In this document: piece by piece, positions 45,854 to 57,098 of the stretch
Layout of the letters: each line of letters begins with the position of its first letter
Numbering within the stretch: position 1 is the stretch's first letter
Origin: Curvularia sp. ZM96
Lineage: Eukaryota; Ascomycota; Dothideomycetes; Pleosporales; Pleosporaceae
Reading direction: 5' to 3'
Length of the DNA stretch: 64,000 nucleotides
Assembly: GCA_022457065.1 (NCBI GenBank)
Contig: JAJGBQ010000002.1
Span: 3,472,001 to 3,536,000 of the forward strand
The notes under the pieces: generated by a model
What the model was told of the DNA's origin: nothing
The model's input: only the letters and a program-made list of their open reading frames with translations
The model's database searches: none
Program-made: the position numbers and the translations under genes

Positions 45854-46075
45854 TTCAGGCTGCGCTCAATACTTTCATGCTACGCGCGGCCTATTTATGA
45901 TGTTGTTAGCCAGCGGGGCAGACTATGGTTGCCTAAACAAAGCTAGCTACTAGGCAAAGTGGTACTAGTGGTGCAAGGGACTATCTATGGGTGTTGCGTA
46001 CAGAACTGCTTTACGTGCAAAGCTCTCAAATCATAGAAGGTGTTGCTTCGAATCGTGAATTAATTCCGCGCCGTG

Positions 46076-47413
46076 CTATACAACCTCAAACTCGTAATAT
46101 ACGTAGGCAGTGTATTCCTGGTCACCCATGTGTCCCACCTGTTGCATGTCCATAGACATGGCTTGGTCGTCCTTCTGAATACGACCTTTGCTGTCGCGGC
46201 CAAAGGCATTACCGCCAAGGTATGAGTAGGCCGCGTCAAGGTTTGCCTTTGCTTTTTTCGCTGATTTCGCGTCGGTCTGGTACAGGTTAGTACGTAGATA
46301 GTCATGCGGCTAATTCGCAGTGGACTTACTTGGACTATGCCGCATACAAAGTCGAGCGGAAGACCGTAGCGCAGCACGGTTTCTACAAACACTCGAAGCG
46401 CGAGTACATGGATCCAGATCATTGCACTCTCGCTGTATCCCGTCCGGCCTAACCGCAGCGCCTCACCCCACAGTTTCTTCTCGTCCTTGGCCAGTTGGTC
46501 AGCCTCCTTGGCCTCCTCCTCTTTTCCTCCCTCCTTGTATGTGTAATCTCTTGGTGTCCATCGCTTCTCTCTGCACTTGTGCACAAACTCAGTCGAATGC
46601 TTCTTGAACGTTGTGACGGCGAACAGGGTAAACTCGTCATCCTCGGCAAGCTTATTGGCGGAGCGCGGGACGACCATAGGACACAGCTCTTCGTACGCCT
46701 TGTAGAAGTCTTTGACGCCCATATTGGGAACGGCGATAAGATGCGTGTCAAGATATTCCGAGTCGCGGACGATTGAATTAGGGTTCACAACGTTGACGAG
46801 AGACTTTGTAGAGAGGTTGCCTGTGCGTTTTCGCTCTGCGGCTGCGAGTGCGCCCTTTGTCTGGTTGTACTGGCTGAACTTGGCCTTGACGTCGTTGTCG
46901 ATGCCTTGTATTTCCTGCGCATGCGGTTAATCGGCAGAAGGGTCGGCTGGCTGCGCGCGGCTTACCTTCTGTAGGGCGTCGATGAGATCTGCGATGGGCT
47001 TGTCGGCTCGGTATTTGACCTTGTTCCACTGAAAGTTGCGCAGATACTGGTCGACAGGCTCTACACTGTGTGAGCTCGTTGATGCCAATCATGTGCCCGG
47101 TCCGTCACGTACTATCGTTTATCGTCTTCTGTTGCTGAACCTTGGCCTCGTCGCCGTCTAGTATCTGGCGCAGGCTTTCGCCCACCTTTGCGACTACACC
47201 TTCGCAGGCATTGTTGAGCTTGGAGAGGTCGTCGGCCTGCTGGACAAGTGCGTCGAGGGTTCCGATCTTGAAGTTGGGTATCGCAAACGGAGAGGTGTTG
47301 CCCACGTCATTGGTCACGGTGGAGCGCAGCGCCGTGAGAGCATCATCCTGGTGGTTCGAGGGGGCGATGGACGTCGGCAGAGACACCAGCAGGTATTTGG
47401 TGCCCTTGGACAT
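46076..47413 (-). CDS. VMA5: V-type proton ATPase subunit C
   Basis: Exons 47413-47113, 47060-46966, 46914-46330 and 46276-46076 (introns of 51-53 bases) encode 393 residues, the normal length of Vma5 orthologues. The start MSKGTKYLLVSLPTS, the KPVDQYLRNFQWNKVKYR segment spanning the first intron, the TKSLVNVVNPNSIV segment, the VETVLRYGLPLDF segment and the C-terminal GDQEYTAYVYYEFEV are all characteristic. Subunit C links the V1 catalytic sector to the stator and controls reversible V1-Vo assembly, acidifying vacuoles and endosomes. It is divergently transcribed from the GCV1-like gene with 221 bases between the start codons. Confidence 0.95.
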
Positions 47414-47634
47414 GGTTACTGCAGCTGTTGTCTCGGGGCGATCGGGCTCGCGGTATAGACGGCTATGGGAACGATGTCTGGATTCGTGAATGGAATCCAG
47501 CTTCGGAGCTTGGACCACGCGGCGGCCAAGCTAGCAGCCCGCCGGCGTCATTGGCGCCGTGTATATCTATACACTGCCCGCCGTCACTACCCGTCGAGCA
47601 CCCAACACCAGCATTTCCTCGTCCTCCGCACACA
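47414..47634. promoter_or_regulatory. Shared bidirectional promoter of VMA5 and GCV1
   Basis: Only 221 bases separate the two ATGs, which face away from each other, so both promoters and 5' leaders must lie here. It is GC-rich with no clear TATA box, as expected for housekeeping genes. Confidence 0.7.
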
Positions 47635-49067
47635 ATGGCCTCCAGGAAAGCGATTGTTGCACTACGCCCGGCAGCCAATGCCATTGCGCCCAAATTTGGC
47701 AGACTCACAAACTTAAAAGGCGCCCGGTGCTACGCAACAACACCCACAACTCTCACCCCGCAACCCCGCAACTTGACCAGAGCAGTACGCCAGCAGGTAC
47801 GGTATGCATCTTCAGAGGCTGCGGGGGAGCAGCTGGGCAAGACGGGTCTGTACGAACTTCACAGCAAGTATGGCGCCAAGTTTGTGCCCTTTGGCGGGTA
47901 CTTGATGCCAGTCCAGTACAGCGACTTGAGCATCATCAACTCGCACAACTGGACGCGCGAAAAGGCGAGCTTGTTTGATGTCGGGCACATGTAAGACGAT
48001 TTGGCGGCGTTGATGGTAGTGAACGACAATGTAGGCTAACCACATCCAGGGTCCAGCACCACTTTTCTGGTTCCGGTGCCGAGGCCTTCCTTGAGAGCAT
48101 CACGCCTTCTTCCCTTTCTACTCTGCCCAAACAACAGTCCACCCTCTCAACACTGCTGAATTCCAATGGCGGAATTGTTGACGATACCGTCATCACGCGC
48201 CTCTCGGACAGGTTTTATGTCGTCACAAACGCAGGCTGCAGAGAAAAAGACACAGCCTACTTTAAAGCGCAACTGGATGCGTGGAAGAGTGCGCACCCCG
48301 ACCAGCCAGTCGAGTGGAAGATCCTAGATGGACAGGGCCTTGTCGCCCTTCAGGGGCCCCTTTCCTCTGAGATTCTCTCCCGTGTTCTCGATGACAAGTC
48401 GAAAAAGGACCTAGAAACACTCTACTTTGGCCAATGCACCACCGCAACCATCAATGGCACTGATGCCGAGGTGCTTGTCAGTCGTGGTGGTTACACTGGT
48501 GAGGATGGATTCGAAATCAGTATCCCTTCGTATGCAACCGAAGCTGTCACTCAGTATTTGCTCGACTCGGCCAAGGACGAGCTGCGGTTTGCAGGCCTGG
48601 GAGCACGTGATACTTTGAGGCTTGAGGCAGGCATGTGTCTGTACGGCCATGACCTGGACGACACTACAACACCTGTCGAGGCCGGTCTTTCCTGGATCAT
48701 CGGCAAAGATCGCCGTGCCAACGGAGGCTTTCTCGGCGATTCGGTAATCCTGCAGCAGTTGAATAAAAAATCAGAGGGGGGCGGTGTATCGCGCCGCCGC
48801 ATCGGTCTTATCGTCGAGGGATCACCTGCTCGAGAAGGCGCTGAGATTGTCGATGAAGCTGGCGAGAAAATCGGGACCATCACATCCGGTTGCCCATCGC
48901 CAACTCTGAAGAAGAACATTGCCATGGGCTACATCAAAGACGGCATGCACAAAGCGGGAACCGAAGTTGATGTCGTGGTCCGTGGTAAGAAGCGAAAGGC
49001 TGTTGTCACAAAGATGCCCTTCGTTCCTAGCAAATACTTCAAGCAGCCAGCCAACGTCAAGGCCTAG
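47635..49067 (+). CDS. GCV1: Glycine cleavage system T protein (aminomethyltransferase), mitochondrial
   Basis: Exons 47635-47990 and 48050-49067 (59-base intron after GHM, donor GTAAGA) give 457 residues. The first ~55 residues are rich in Arg, Ala, Ser and Thr with almost no acidic residues: a mitochondrial presequence. The mature protein starts near LGKTGLYELHSKYGAKFVPFGGYLMPVQY, followed by DVGHMVQHHFSG, LQGPLSSEIL, RGGYTGEDGFEIS and LGARDTLRLEAGMCLYGHDL. The C-terminal GCV_T barrel carries GSPAREGAEI and TSGCPSPTLKKNIAMGY. It transfers the methylene group of glycine from the H protein to tetrahydrofolate, releasing ammonia, within the mitochondrial glycine cleavage complex. All key regions are intact. 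Confidence 0.95.
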
Positions 49068-50152
49068 GCAGTTTCTGGACTTCTGGAATCTCAACATTTC
49101 CAATGTGCCTTCGCCTCTTTGGTGCACCGTTGTACAGCGGTACAAGTTCCAATGGCGCCAGGATTTTGCCCAGTCTCATTACAGTCCTGGGTACTTCCTC
49201 ACGAACATCATGACTGGCATTTATGCATATATTTCTTTGTTATGCCGCGGCCTTGGATTATTATCATGACTCAATTATCTGCCATTACCTCCATTGGCCT
49301 CCAACGACTCTGGTAACGCTCAAAGCTTTATTTTTGCATTTTTTCTTGCACCATTGGCAGATGCGTGATTTAGCGCAAAACGAAGCTTGATAGGAGTTCC
49401 CATAACTTGGCATGGATTTGACATGGATCTATCAGCCCTCAGAAGAGCAGGAATCAAGATAGGATGTATACCCACAAAATAACAGCATAATCTACCAATC
49501 AGACACAGCTGGCTCAGCCGTCAACAAGACGAAACTGTAACCGTGAACCATGACTGTAGCGGGGATCCTTTTCCGTCGGGTCCGTCCACACACACCACTA
49601 TCCGCCTTTGGCTAATCCTTGGCGACTGGGGAATCCCTCATATGCTACACGTATACTTGCCCGACGGTAAACATAACAAATATGTCGCCATTGCGGGCAT
49701 GACGGATTGTGACGGCTCGACCGAGTGTAGCCTGGTACGAAATTTTCTTCATGCAAATCCTAGGCTCGTCTTTATATGAGGGTAGACAGCCAATCGAATG
49801 TGCAAAGCCAGCCAACAACGAAGGTTAGCAGAACGGTCACAATAAAACATTGAAAATCTATTGCAAGGTTGCAGGACGCTGAACACAATGGTTCAGTTGT
49901 ATTGGAGGCTTTGAATTGAAGAATTCCAAGCACATGTTTGAAACAGACTTTTGTTGTCTGGGCAGTTGGTATAGCTGCATGTTTGGACATGCTTGCAAAA
50001 ATGGTGGAGGCGACTCCTTAATCACGTCTACAGAACCCGCCAATGTAGCTTTCGTTCCTTGGGAATGTACCCAAGTCTCCCTATTCCGTTTTTTTAATGC
50101 CACTGCGGGCATCATAATTATAAAATCTCCAAGCTTTTTGATTGTGTCCAGT
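49068..50152. other. 1.1 kb between convergent genes, no gene seen
   Basis: Holds the 3' UTRs of GCV1 and SEN54. A 78-codon plus frame at 49543-49779 has no features that support it, and plus frames near 49916-50356 are antisense to SEN54. Confidence 0.5.
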
Positions 50153-51475
50153 TCATCCTCTTCCCCTTCCTCTACCTCTGCCACGGCCTCCGCCACGACC
50201 TCGCCCGCCTTTTCCTCTCGGCCCCGCCCTTTCATAGATTTTGACATCATCAAATGGGCTGTCAGCAACTCTAATGTAGCTGGGAATGCCGTTATCTACC
50301 ACAGCCAGCACGACGTTTCTATAGCCGTGCTTCAGCTTTTGGTACGGCTGGTCTGACTCTTTGGGCCTATCTTCTGGCACCTGAGCCATGAGATCATTTA
50401 GCTGAGCACCCGTTGGTATCGGCGTCGTTCGGGCATCCACGACGCAGATGCGGAAATCCGGTGGGCCACGAGCTGACTTGCGGAATTTAGCAGTTGTGCG
50501 ATACACGTCGAAGTGGACGCGGTAGGGGTTGTCCGCAGAAGGAGGCAAGATGAAAGATGGCGGTGCTGTACGGTCGTGGGTTGGGATGAGCTTCAGGAGC
50601 CGATAAATGTCATTATAACTCCTAAACAAGCCGGGCTTGATGAGCGGTCCAAAGGCCAGGTTCTCTGGCGAGATAGTATGCGTTGGCTGGCTGATTCGTC
50701 GCCATATCTCAGAGAAGAAACGTGAAATCACTCCAGGTCCGGATGCCGTCTGCTCCTCAGAATTCAGTGACGCTTCCACCGTCTCTCCCCGCTCATGGTC
50801 CCAGGATCCAGTCCTAAAAATGACATAGCCTGACCTTTTCAGGCCTGCATAGACATTGTACATTTCTAGAGTGAGCTTTCCACCAACACCGCCCTCGAAC
50901 CCAATAAAGGCTGCATAGGCGGCTTGCAGACTCATAGGCGCACCATCTTCTGTCCTGTACACCGTCTTGTCACCAGTTTCGCGCTTCACCGGCCACCGAC
51001 AGTCCAGAGTCCCTCGTTCCAGCAAGAATAGCGCTTCCTCTGGCAATAACCACTCTTTCCCTCCTTTGTTTGTGCCTATAGTCTGAAAGTGCTGTGACTT
51101 GACTTTGTCTACGCAAGCCATGTTGGTTTCTGGGTCGTACATAGCAAGAACATGGCCCTTTTGCGTATGTGTGCGTTGCCATGAGAGGACATCGTGCATT
51201 TCCTGGCGTTTGGCCTCTAGTTTATCCAGTTGCTGATTCGTCGCATGGCTTTCGAAGTCCTTCTCGCCGCGCTTTGGCAGTGTAAGATGTGCACTATCCC
51301 GTGCCCTGTCGCGCAGGCATTAGCATTGAAGGAGAAAAAAAAGTGCAGGCTGCGCATGGGACATGACGCACATCAATTTCTTGACAAGCCCGAAATCTTG
51401 CGTTCCCTCGGTGGGATCATCATCCGTCGCGTCGGGTGCGCGCAGATGCGCGATATCCTCGTCTTGGTCGGCCAT
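50153..51475 (-). CDS. SEN54: tRNA-splicing endonuclease subunit Sen54 with an Arg-Gly tail
   Basis: Exons 51475-51372 and 51305-50153 (66-base intron, donor GTGCGT, branch-like GCTAATG, acceptor ACAG) give 418 residues. The start MADQDEDIAHLRAPDATDD is acidic, as in orthologues. The Sen54 N-terminal domain follows: LPKRGEKDFESHATNQQLDKLEAK, then GHV(L)AMYDPETN and the conserved WLLPEEALFLLERGTLDC. The C-terminal nuclease-fold region has HFDVYRTTAKFRKSARGPPDFRICVVDART. Sen54 is a structural subunit of the heterotetramer that cuts introns from pre-tRNA. The last ~24 residues are an Arg-Gly repeat, not a usual part of Sen54. Intron placement is moderately sure; the rest is strong. Confidence 0.88.
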
Positions 51476-52011
51476 GGCCGCCCGAGAATTGCTTGTCAGA
51501 ACAATGGCCGCGACGCTGGTGGGGTGGGGAAAGACTGCGCTCGGCACCGCAGACACCCCAGCTCTCTTGCCGTGCGGCTTCTCCGGCATCTATTCGGCAA
51601 GATGCCGAGAACGTCCACGATAATGTGCAGCCTCATATGAACCATCTGAGCATCTGGGTTCATCTTGAAACCCACTGTTATGATGTGCTAGTGTATTACT
51701 GCGGACGCTTCCGGGACTTCAACTGTCTCCCAGGATGCCGAGATCACACCATGCTGCGAGAGCACAGTAACACAATGCATGGAAGATCATCACCACGCAT
51801 GCAATGACAAAGGACAAGCATCGAGACTGATCTGGGCATTGGTGGTTTTAAAGTAACAGAGTATCTCACATAGTCACCTTATAGAAAGTCTATATAAGTT
51901 CCCTGGTTTTCCAACAGATTGAGCCATCACATCACGCATTCAAGCACTCTTTGCATCAACCTCCTCATCCATTATCGAAACTCCTTATCCCAAGTCCCTA
52001 AGACTGGAACC
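51476..52011. other. Divergent promoter between SEN54 and cyanide hydratase genes
   Basis: About 535 bases. The part near 51480-51800 is GC-rich; a TATA box at 51891 serves the cyanide hydratase gene. Confidence 0.5.
51891..51898 (+). promoter_or_regulatory. TATA box of the cyanide hydratase gene
   Basis: TATATAAG, about 120 bases upstream of the ATG at 52012. A strong TATA fits an inducible gene. Confidence 0.6.
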
Positions 52012-53268
52012 ATGACTCTTCTCAAGTACAAGGCCGCTGCCGTACGTTACCATACGCGTACTCCAAATCGACATTCGAGTTGAACTGACTGAACTCTAGG
52101 TCACCTCTGAGCCTTGCTGGTTCGACCTCGAGGCTGGTGTCCAGAAGACCATCAACTTCATCAACGAGGCTGGTGAGGCTGGGTGCAAGCTCATTGCTTT
52201 TCCAGAAGTCTGGATTCCCGGCTACCCCTACTGGATGTGGAAGGTCAACTACCAGCAATCGCTTCCTATGCTGAAGAAGTACCGTGAGAACTCTCTTCCA
52301 ATCGACTCTGAGGAATTCAGACGTATTCGCCGCGCTGCACGTGACAACCAAATGTAAGCCAGGATCATCTGCAACAGTAAGCATCTCTCACACCATGCAG
52401 CTATGTTTCTCTTGGCTTTTCAGAGATTGATCACGCCACTCTGTATCTTACTCAGACCCTGATCGACCCAACAGGCGAGGTTATCAACCACCGCCGAAAG
52501 ATCAAGCCTACCCACGTTGAGAAGCTCGTCTACGGTGATGGTGCTGGCGATACTTTCAAGTCTGTCACTCAGACCGAACTTGGTCGTCTCGGTCAGCTCA
52601 ACTGCTGGGAGAACATGAACCCCTTCCTCAAGTCGCTCAATGTCTCAGAGGGCGAACAGATCCATATTGCAGCGTGGCCTGTGTACCCTGGCAAGGAGAC
52701 TCTGAAATACCCAGACCCCGCTACTAACGTTGCGGATCCTGCTTCGGATCTAGTCACGCCAGCCTACGCCATCGAGACTGGTACTTGGACCCTTGCGCCA
52801 TTCCAGAGGCTGAGTGTGGAGGGATTGAAGAAGAACACACCCGAAGGTGTCGAACCCGAGACGGACCCTTCTACCTATAACGGCCATGCACGCATTTACA
52901 AGCCCGACGGCACGCTTGTGACTAAGCCTGATAAAGACTTTGACGGTCTCCTCTTTGTCGACGTATGTTCCTTCTCTTCTTTCATTAGGTAGTCGATTGT
53001 TAATATGCAACAGATCGATTTGAATGAATGCCATCTGACCAAGGCCCTTGCTGACTTTGCTGGCCACTACATGCGGCCCGATCTTATCCGGCTGCTTGTC
53101 GACACCCGACGCAAAGAGCTGATTACTGAAGCCGATCCTCACGGCGGCATCCAGACCTATTCTACCCGCGAGCGTCTCGGCTTGAACACACCACTTGACG
53201 GAGGTGTTCAGAAGCAGAAAAAGGGTCTTGCTGCAAATGTCGAATCCACGAACGGTGCTGCGATTTAG
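52012..53268 (+). CDS. Cyanide hydratase (nitrilase superfamily)
   Basis: Four exons: 52012-52041, 52100-52353, 52401-52962 and 53014-53268 (introns of 58, 47 and 51 bases), giving 366 residues, the family's usual length. The nitrilase triad is visible: Glu46 in FPEVWIPGYP, Lys128 in HRRKIKPTHVE, and the nucleophile Cys163 in LNCWENMNPF. The IHIAAWPVYPG segment, and the YNGHARIYKPDG segment late in exon 3, are typical of fungal cyanide hydratases rather than plant-type nitrilases. The enzyme hydrates HCN to formamide and lets fungi tolerate cyanide released by cyanogenic plants. It normally forms helical homo-oligomers through the C-terminal tail, which is present. I see no formamidase gene nearby. 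Confidence 0.92.
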
Positions 53269-53737
53269 ATGTTGTCGCACTCTTGGTCTCTAGGGTTTGA
53301 TTCTGGTCCTGTATTATAGTCTCGTATATCCGCTCGTTGGAATTCATCGCCCTACTCTTTCTCATTCTTTAAATTGCTGCCCTCATGCTTGGCATGTATA
53401 CTCTTGACCGTAGCAGGGTGACATGTTGACGGACTGCAACTCCAGTTCTTCGTGTTTGTTCTGGTCAAAACATGTGATGCATTTCGTCCACTGCCGCTAC
53501 AACATGCCTGCAAGTGAGCTGGCAGGGTGGTAAACGTTACACGGTAATCCTTCTGATCTCCATTGATGATGGAAGAGACGTAAAACATGTGGCGGGGCTA
53601 ATGTGCCCAGATCCTAGCCCAAGTTGAAAGGCGGTGGCAGAATTTAGCGCGAACTGATCTTCGCGCGCAACTTTTCGAAAAGTTACCACTCCCAACTCGG
53701 CACTTCATCGCCAACGACAACGCGCACAATCTCCACG
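53269..53737. other. Intergenic between cyanide hydratase and KRR1
   Basis: 3' UTR of one gene and promoter of the next; minus-strand frames here show no features. Confidence 0.55.
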
Positions 53738-54828
53738 ATGCCATCCACACACAACGTAGACAAGCCATGGGACACTGAAGATATAGACAAGTGGAAGGTA
53801 CGTTTGCGCCGACAATGCATGCCCGCGACCGCGAGATTCTAATCTTTGCGCAGATCGAGCCCTTCAAGCCTGAAGATAACAAAGCCGGCGCCTTTACCGA
53901 CGAGTCCCGCTTCAGCACGCTCTTCCCCAAATATCGCGAACAGTACCTGAAAGGATCATGGAAGTTTATCACTCAGGCGCTACAAAAGTTAGGAATCGGA
54001 TGCGAGCTGAACTTGGTTGAGGGTTCCATGACAGTGTGGACCACACAAAAGACCTACGATCCAGCTGCGATTCTGAATGCGCGAGATCTCATCAAGCTGC
54101 TAGCCCGAAGCGTACCAGCACCACAAGCCATCAAAATTCTTGAAGACGATGTAGCTATGGACATCATCAAGATACGGAATTTGGTGGGCAACAAGGAGCG
54201 TTTCGTGAAGAGGCGGCAGCGTATTCTCGGGCCAAATGGATCTACACTCAAAGCTCTGGAACTGCTCACCGAGTGCTATCTACTCGTGCAAGGAAATACC
54301 GTAGCATGCATGGGTCCGTACAAAGGACTCAAGCAAGTGCGACGTATCATCGAGGACACGATGCATAACATCCATCCCATCTATGCCATAAAAGAGCTCA
54401 TGATCAAGAAAGAGCTCGCCAAGGATCCTGAGCTTGCCAACGAAAGCTGGGATCGCTTCCTGCCAAATTTCAAGAAGCGCTCTCTCAGCAAGCGCCGCAT
54501 ACCCCACAAAGTCAACGACAAGTCAAAGAAGCCGTACACGCCATTCCCGCCACCGCAGGAAAAGAGCAAGGTCGACTTGCAGATCGAAAGCGGAGAGTAC
54601 TTCCTGGGCAAGCATGCAAAGGAGAGGAAAGCACAGGAAGAGCGGGAGGAGAAGATGAAGGACAAGATGGATGCGAAGAGGAAGGAAAGAATGGCCGAGT
54701 ATGTGGCGCCAGAAGAAGATGGCGACAAGAAGAAAAAGAAGCGCAAGCGGGAAGAAGGCGAAGGAAAGGACAAGAAGAAAAAGAAGAAGCGCAGCTCCGA
54801 GGGCGACGCCAACGGAGACGCAGAATGA
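53738..54828 (+). CDS. KRR1: KRR1, small-subunit processome KH-domain protein
   Basis: Exon 1 is only 60 bases (53738-53797: MPSTHNVDKPWDTEDIDKWK), exon 2 is 53854-54828, and the intron is 56 bases; total 344 residues. Diagnostic stretches are IEPFKPEDNKAGAFTDESRF, FPKYREQYLKGSW, LLARSVPAPQAIKILED, RRQRILGPNGSTLKALE and the GPYKGLKQVRRIIED segment near residue 185. The central region forms the tandem KH-like fold. The C-terminus is strongly basic, with long Lys runs alternating with acidic residues, as in other nucleolar ribosome-biogenesis factors. KRR1 is needed for early 18S rRNA maturation in the nucleolus. Confidence 0.95.
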
Positions 54829-55246
54829 GGCTCTTCATATGGTTGGTCTTAAAGCGATACTTGTGCATATGTTTGTTCTGTTTTCCGCACCGATACAGTA
54901 CGTTGCGAGACTAAGACCGCGTTCGCTCAAGCGCGGAATAAAAGTGCACTGTTCTGTACGACACTACATAGCATTGTTAGGTGTTTAGGTTTTTCTGATA
55001 GGTTGAAATACCCATTTTTTGCTTGGCTCGACTGAACTATGCCTAGAGTCATGCTCATCTCATATGTATGCTGAGCCCTTGGCACTCCAGCCCAGCAGCA
55101 GGGGTCAAACGCCTTGTGTCTCACGTCTGATCATGACATTTCTAGCTTGCGTGTTTACTCACCATGTCTGCACAATCTTTTGTTGCCATTCTCCCCTGTG
55201 CATTTCCTCTATATCCTAATTTCGATCAAAGAAAAAAGAAATCAAA
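54829..55246. other. Intergenic, no gene seen
   Basis: 3' UTR of KRR1 and promoter/leader of the SET gene; a pyrimidine-rich leader precedes 55247. Confidence 0.55.
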
Positions 55247-56639
55247 ATGCGAATCTATGCGCTTTCCCTACGCCAAATCCTTGTTCTCGCCTCCTCCCCA
55301 CAACCAGTCTGGGGCTGGCACTGCTGGAGTAAAAGCCCATTATATACAATCAACCTACAAACCTCTCTAGACAGCTTAAGAGAATACGCGCATTGTTCTC
55401 TAAACCCCACATCCCCGGCTTCGACCGCCAATGCAGGAAGATTAGAAGACTACGGTCCATGGACCCACGCGCCCATCTGCACACCCGTTCTGCAAAGCAT
55501 CAATGACACGCTCTGCGTATACACCGATGCATCTTTCGCCAACAACCGCGGCATTTCCATCTTCACAACCCCAACTCTAGCCAAGGCATTTACGTCGTTG
55601 CCTGCCTTTCGCGATCCATCAGCCTTAGCAGCCCAAGGAATTAATCAGCCCACGCATGCTTACCGCGCGACGCCCATCCCAGGAAAAGGCCTCGGGATGC
55701 TTGCATCGCGGCCGTTGGAATTCGGAGACCGCGTGAGTGCGTACACGCCAGCCTTTCTCGCCTACCTGGAGTCGGAGCTGTCGACGCCGGACCGCGAGGC
55801 GTTCTGGCGCGTGGCCATTGAACAGTTACCTGAGGCATTGAGGAGCGAGTTCCTAAGCCTTGCGACTGTGTATGGTGATGAGAGGATCAGGGTGCAGGAT
55901 GTTGTCAAGGCGAATACGTTTCAGGTTGTGCTCGAGGGCGTGAACCATCTTGCTGTGTGGCCGGAGACGAGTCGCTTGAATCATGAGTGTGCGCCGAAGT
56001 AAGTGAACTGGTAGTTGCGGAATTTGTGGAGAGACAAGTGAAACGGAGAACGAAGCTAACGGAAGATGCAGTGCGCAATATGCTATTGATACAGAACTTT
56101 TGACGCACGTGGTGCGCGTTACACGGCCTATTGCTGAGGGAGAGGAGATAACGATTGTTTGTATGTTGCTATCTCTCTCATCGTTGAAAGTGTTCAGCCA
56201 GATTAATTATTTTATCATAGACACTTCACCCCTCGAACTCACAGAGACCCGACAACAGCATCTGCAGCACGGCTTCCATTTCACATGCACATGTCGCCGC
56301 TGCACATCTCCCTCCTCCGACACTATTCTCTTAGAGATGAAAAACCTGCAAGATCAGCTCAACAACTGGTCTCCAGAATCGGCTGGCTCGCCTGCCATGG
56401 CAGAGCACTTACTAACGTTGTATCGGGATGAGGGGCTCGAAGGATTCATGGATGTAGGTTATGGCTTTGCTGCATTGGCGTACAGTGCCGTGGGCGATGC
56501 GAGCAAAGCAGTCATGTATGCAGAGAAAGCGAGAGAAGCTCTTTTGATGAAAGAGGGGAAGTGGGCCCCGAACCTCAAGATGTACGATAGTTTGATAGGT
56601 GATTTGCAGGGGCATTGGAGTTGGAGGAGGCGGTTGTGA
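55247..56639 (+). CDS. SET-domain protein with an N-terminal signal-like segment, 419 residues
   Basis: Exons 55247-55998, 56072-56160 and 56221-56639 (introns of 73 and 60 bases). The second exon is 89 bases and carries the middle of the SET core. Landmarks are ATPIPGKGLGMLASRP (start of SET), RLNHECAPNAQYAID across intron 1 (the NHxCxPN motif), RPIAEGEEITIVY across intron 2, and the post-SET cysteines FTCTCRRC. A ~90-residue helical C-terminus follows, with TPR-like sequence (ALAYSAVGDASKAVMYAEKA). Such proteins are putative lysine methyltransferases of SMYD-like type. The N-terminus, with a hydrophobic stretch and Cys/Trp-rich segment, suggests entry to the secretory pathway, odd for a methyltransferase. 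Substrate unknown. Confidence 0.85.
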
Positions 56640-57098
56640 GAGAGATTATGCTCTTTCTTGATTGGTTCATATGATTTAGGCGTTTTATCTCATGATATAA
56701 GCAAAGGGCTGCATTGGGATATTCATGGTTAGGGGCTGTGGCATTAATTCGCGACTTCATTCATTTTTCATAAGACTTTGAAATACACTGTCTGTCGTTT
56801 CGTATTCGGCGGCCTTGTTCTTATCAAACTTACTTCTTTAAAAGAAGTGTTAATGAAGCCTGATTGGCTTCGCCCTTGTATGTAAAGCGACTAATATAGG
56901 CATCCATTCTTTGACAAATGATTACTCACTCACTCTAGGTCGTTTAGGGCAAAACAGCAGTCAACTAAACATGCCATACTGCAGCAAATTAAAAAATACG
57001 ATTATACATCTACCGATCTATGAGAGAGTGTGGATAACGTGGGTTTTACGACGACACAAAAACCATTCTCAGCCTGTAAATCCAGTTTCAAGCTACAG
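56640..57098. other. Intergenic between convergent genes
   Basis: 3' UTRs of the SET and MFS genes. No coding features. Confidence 0.55.
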
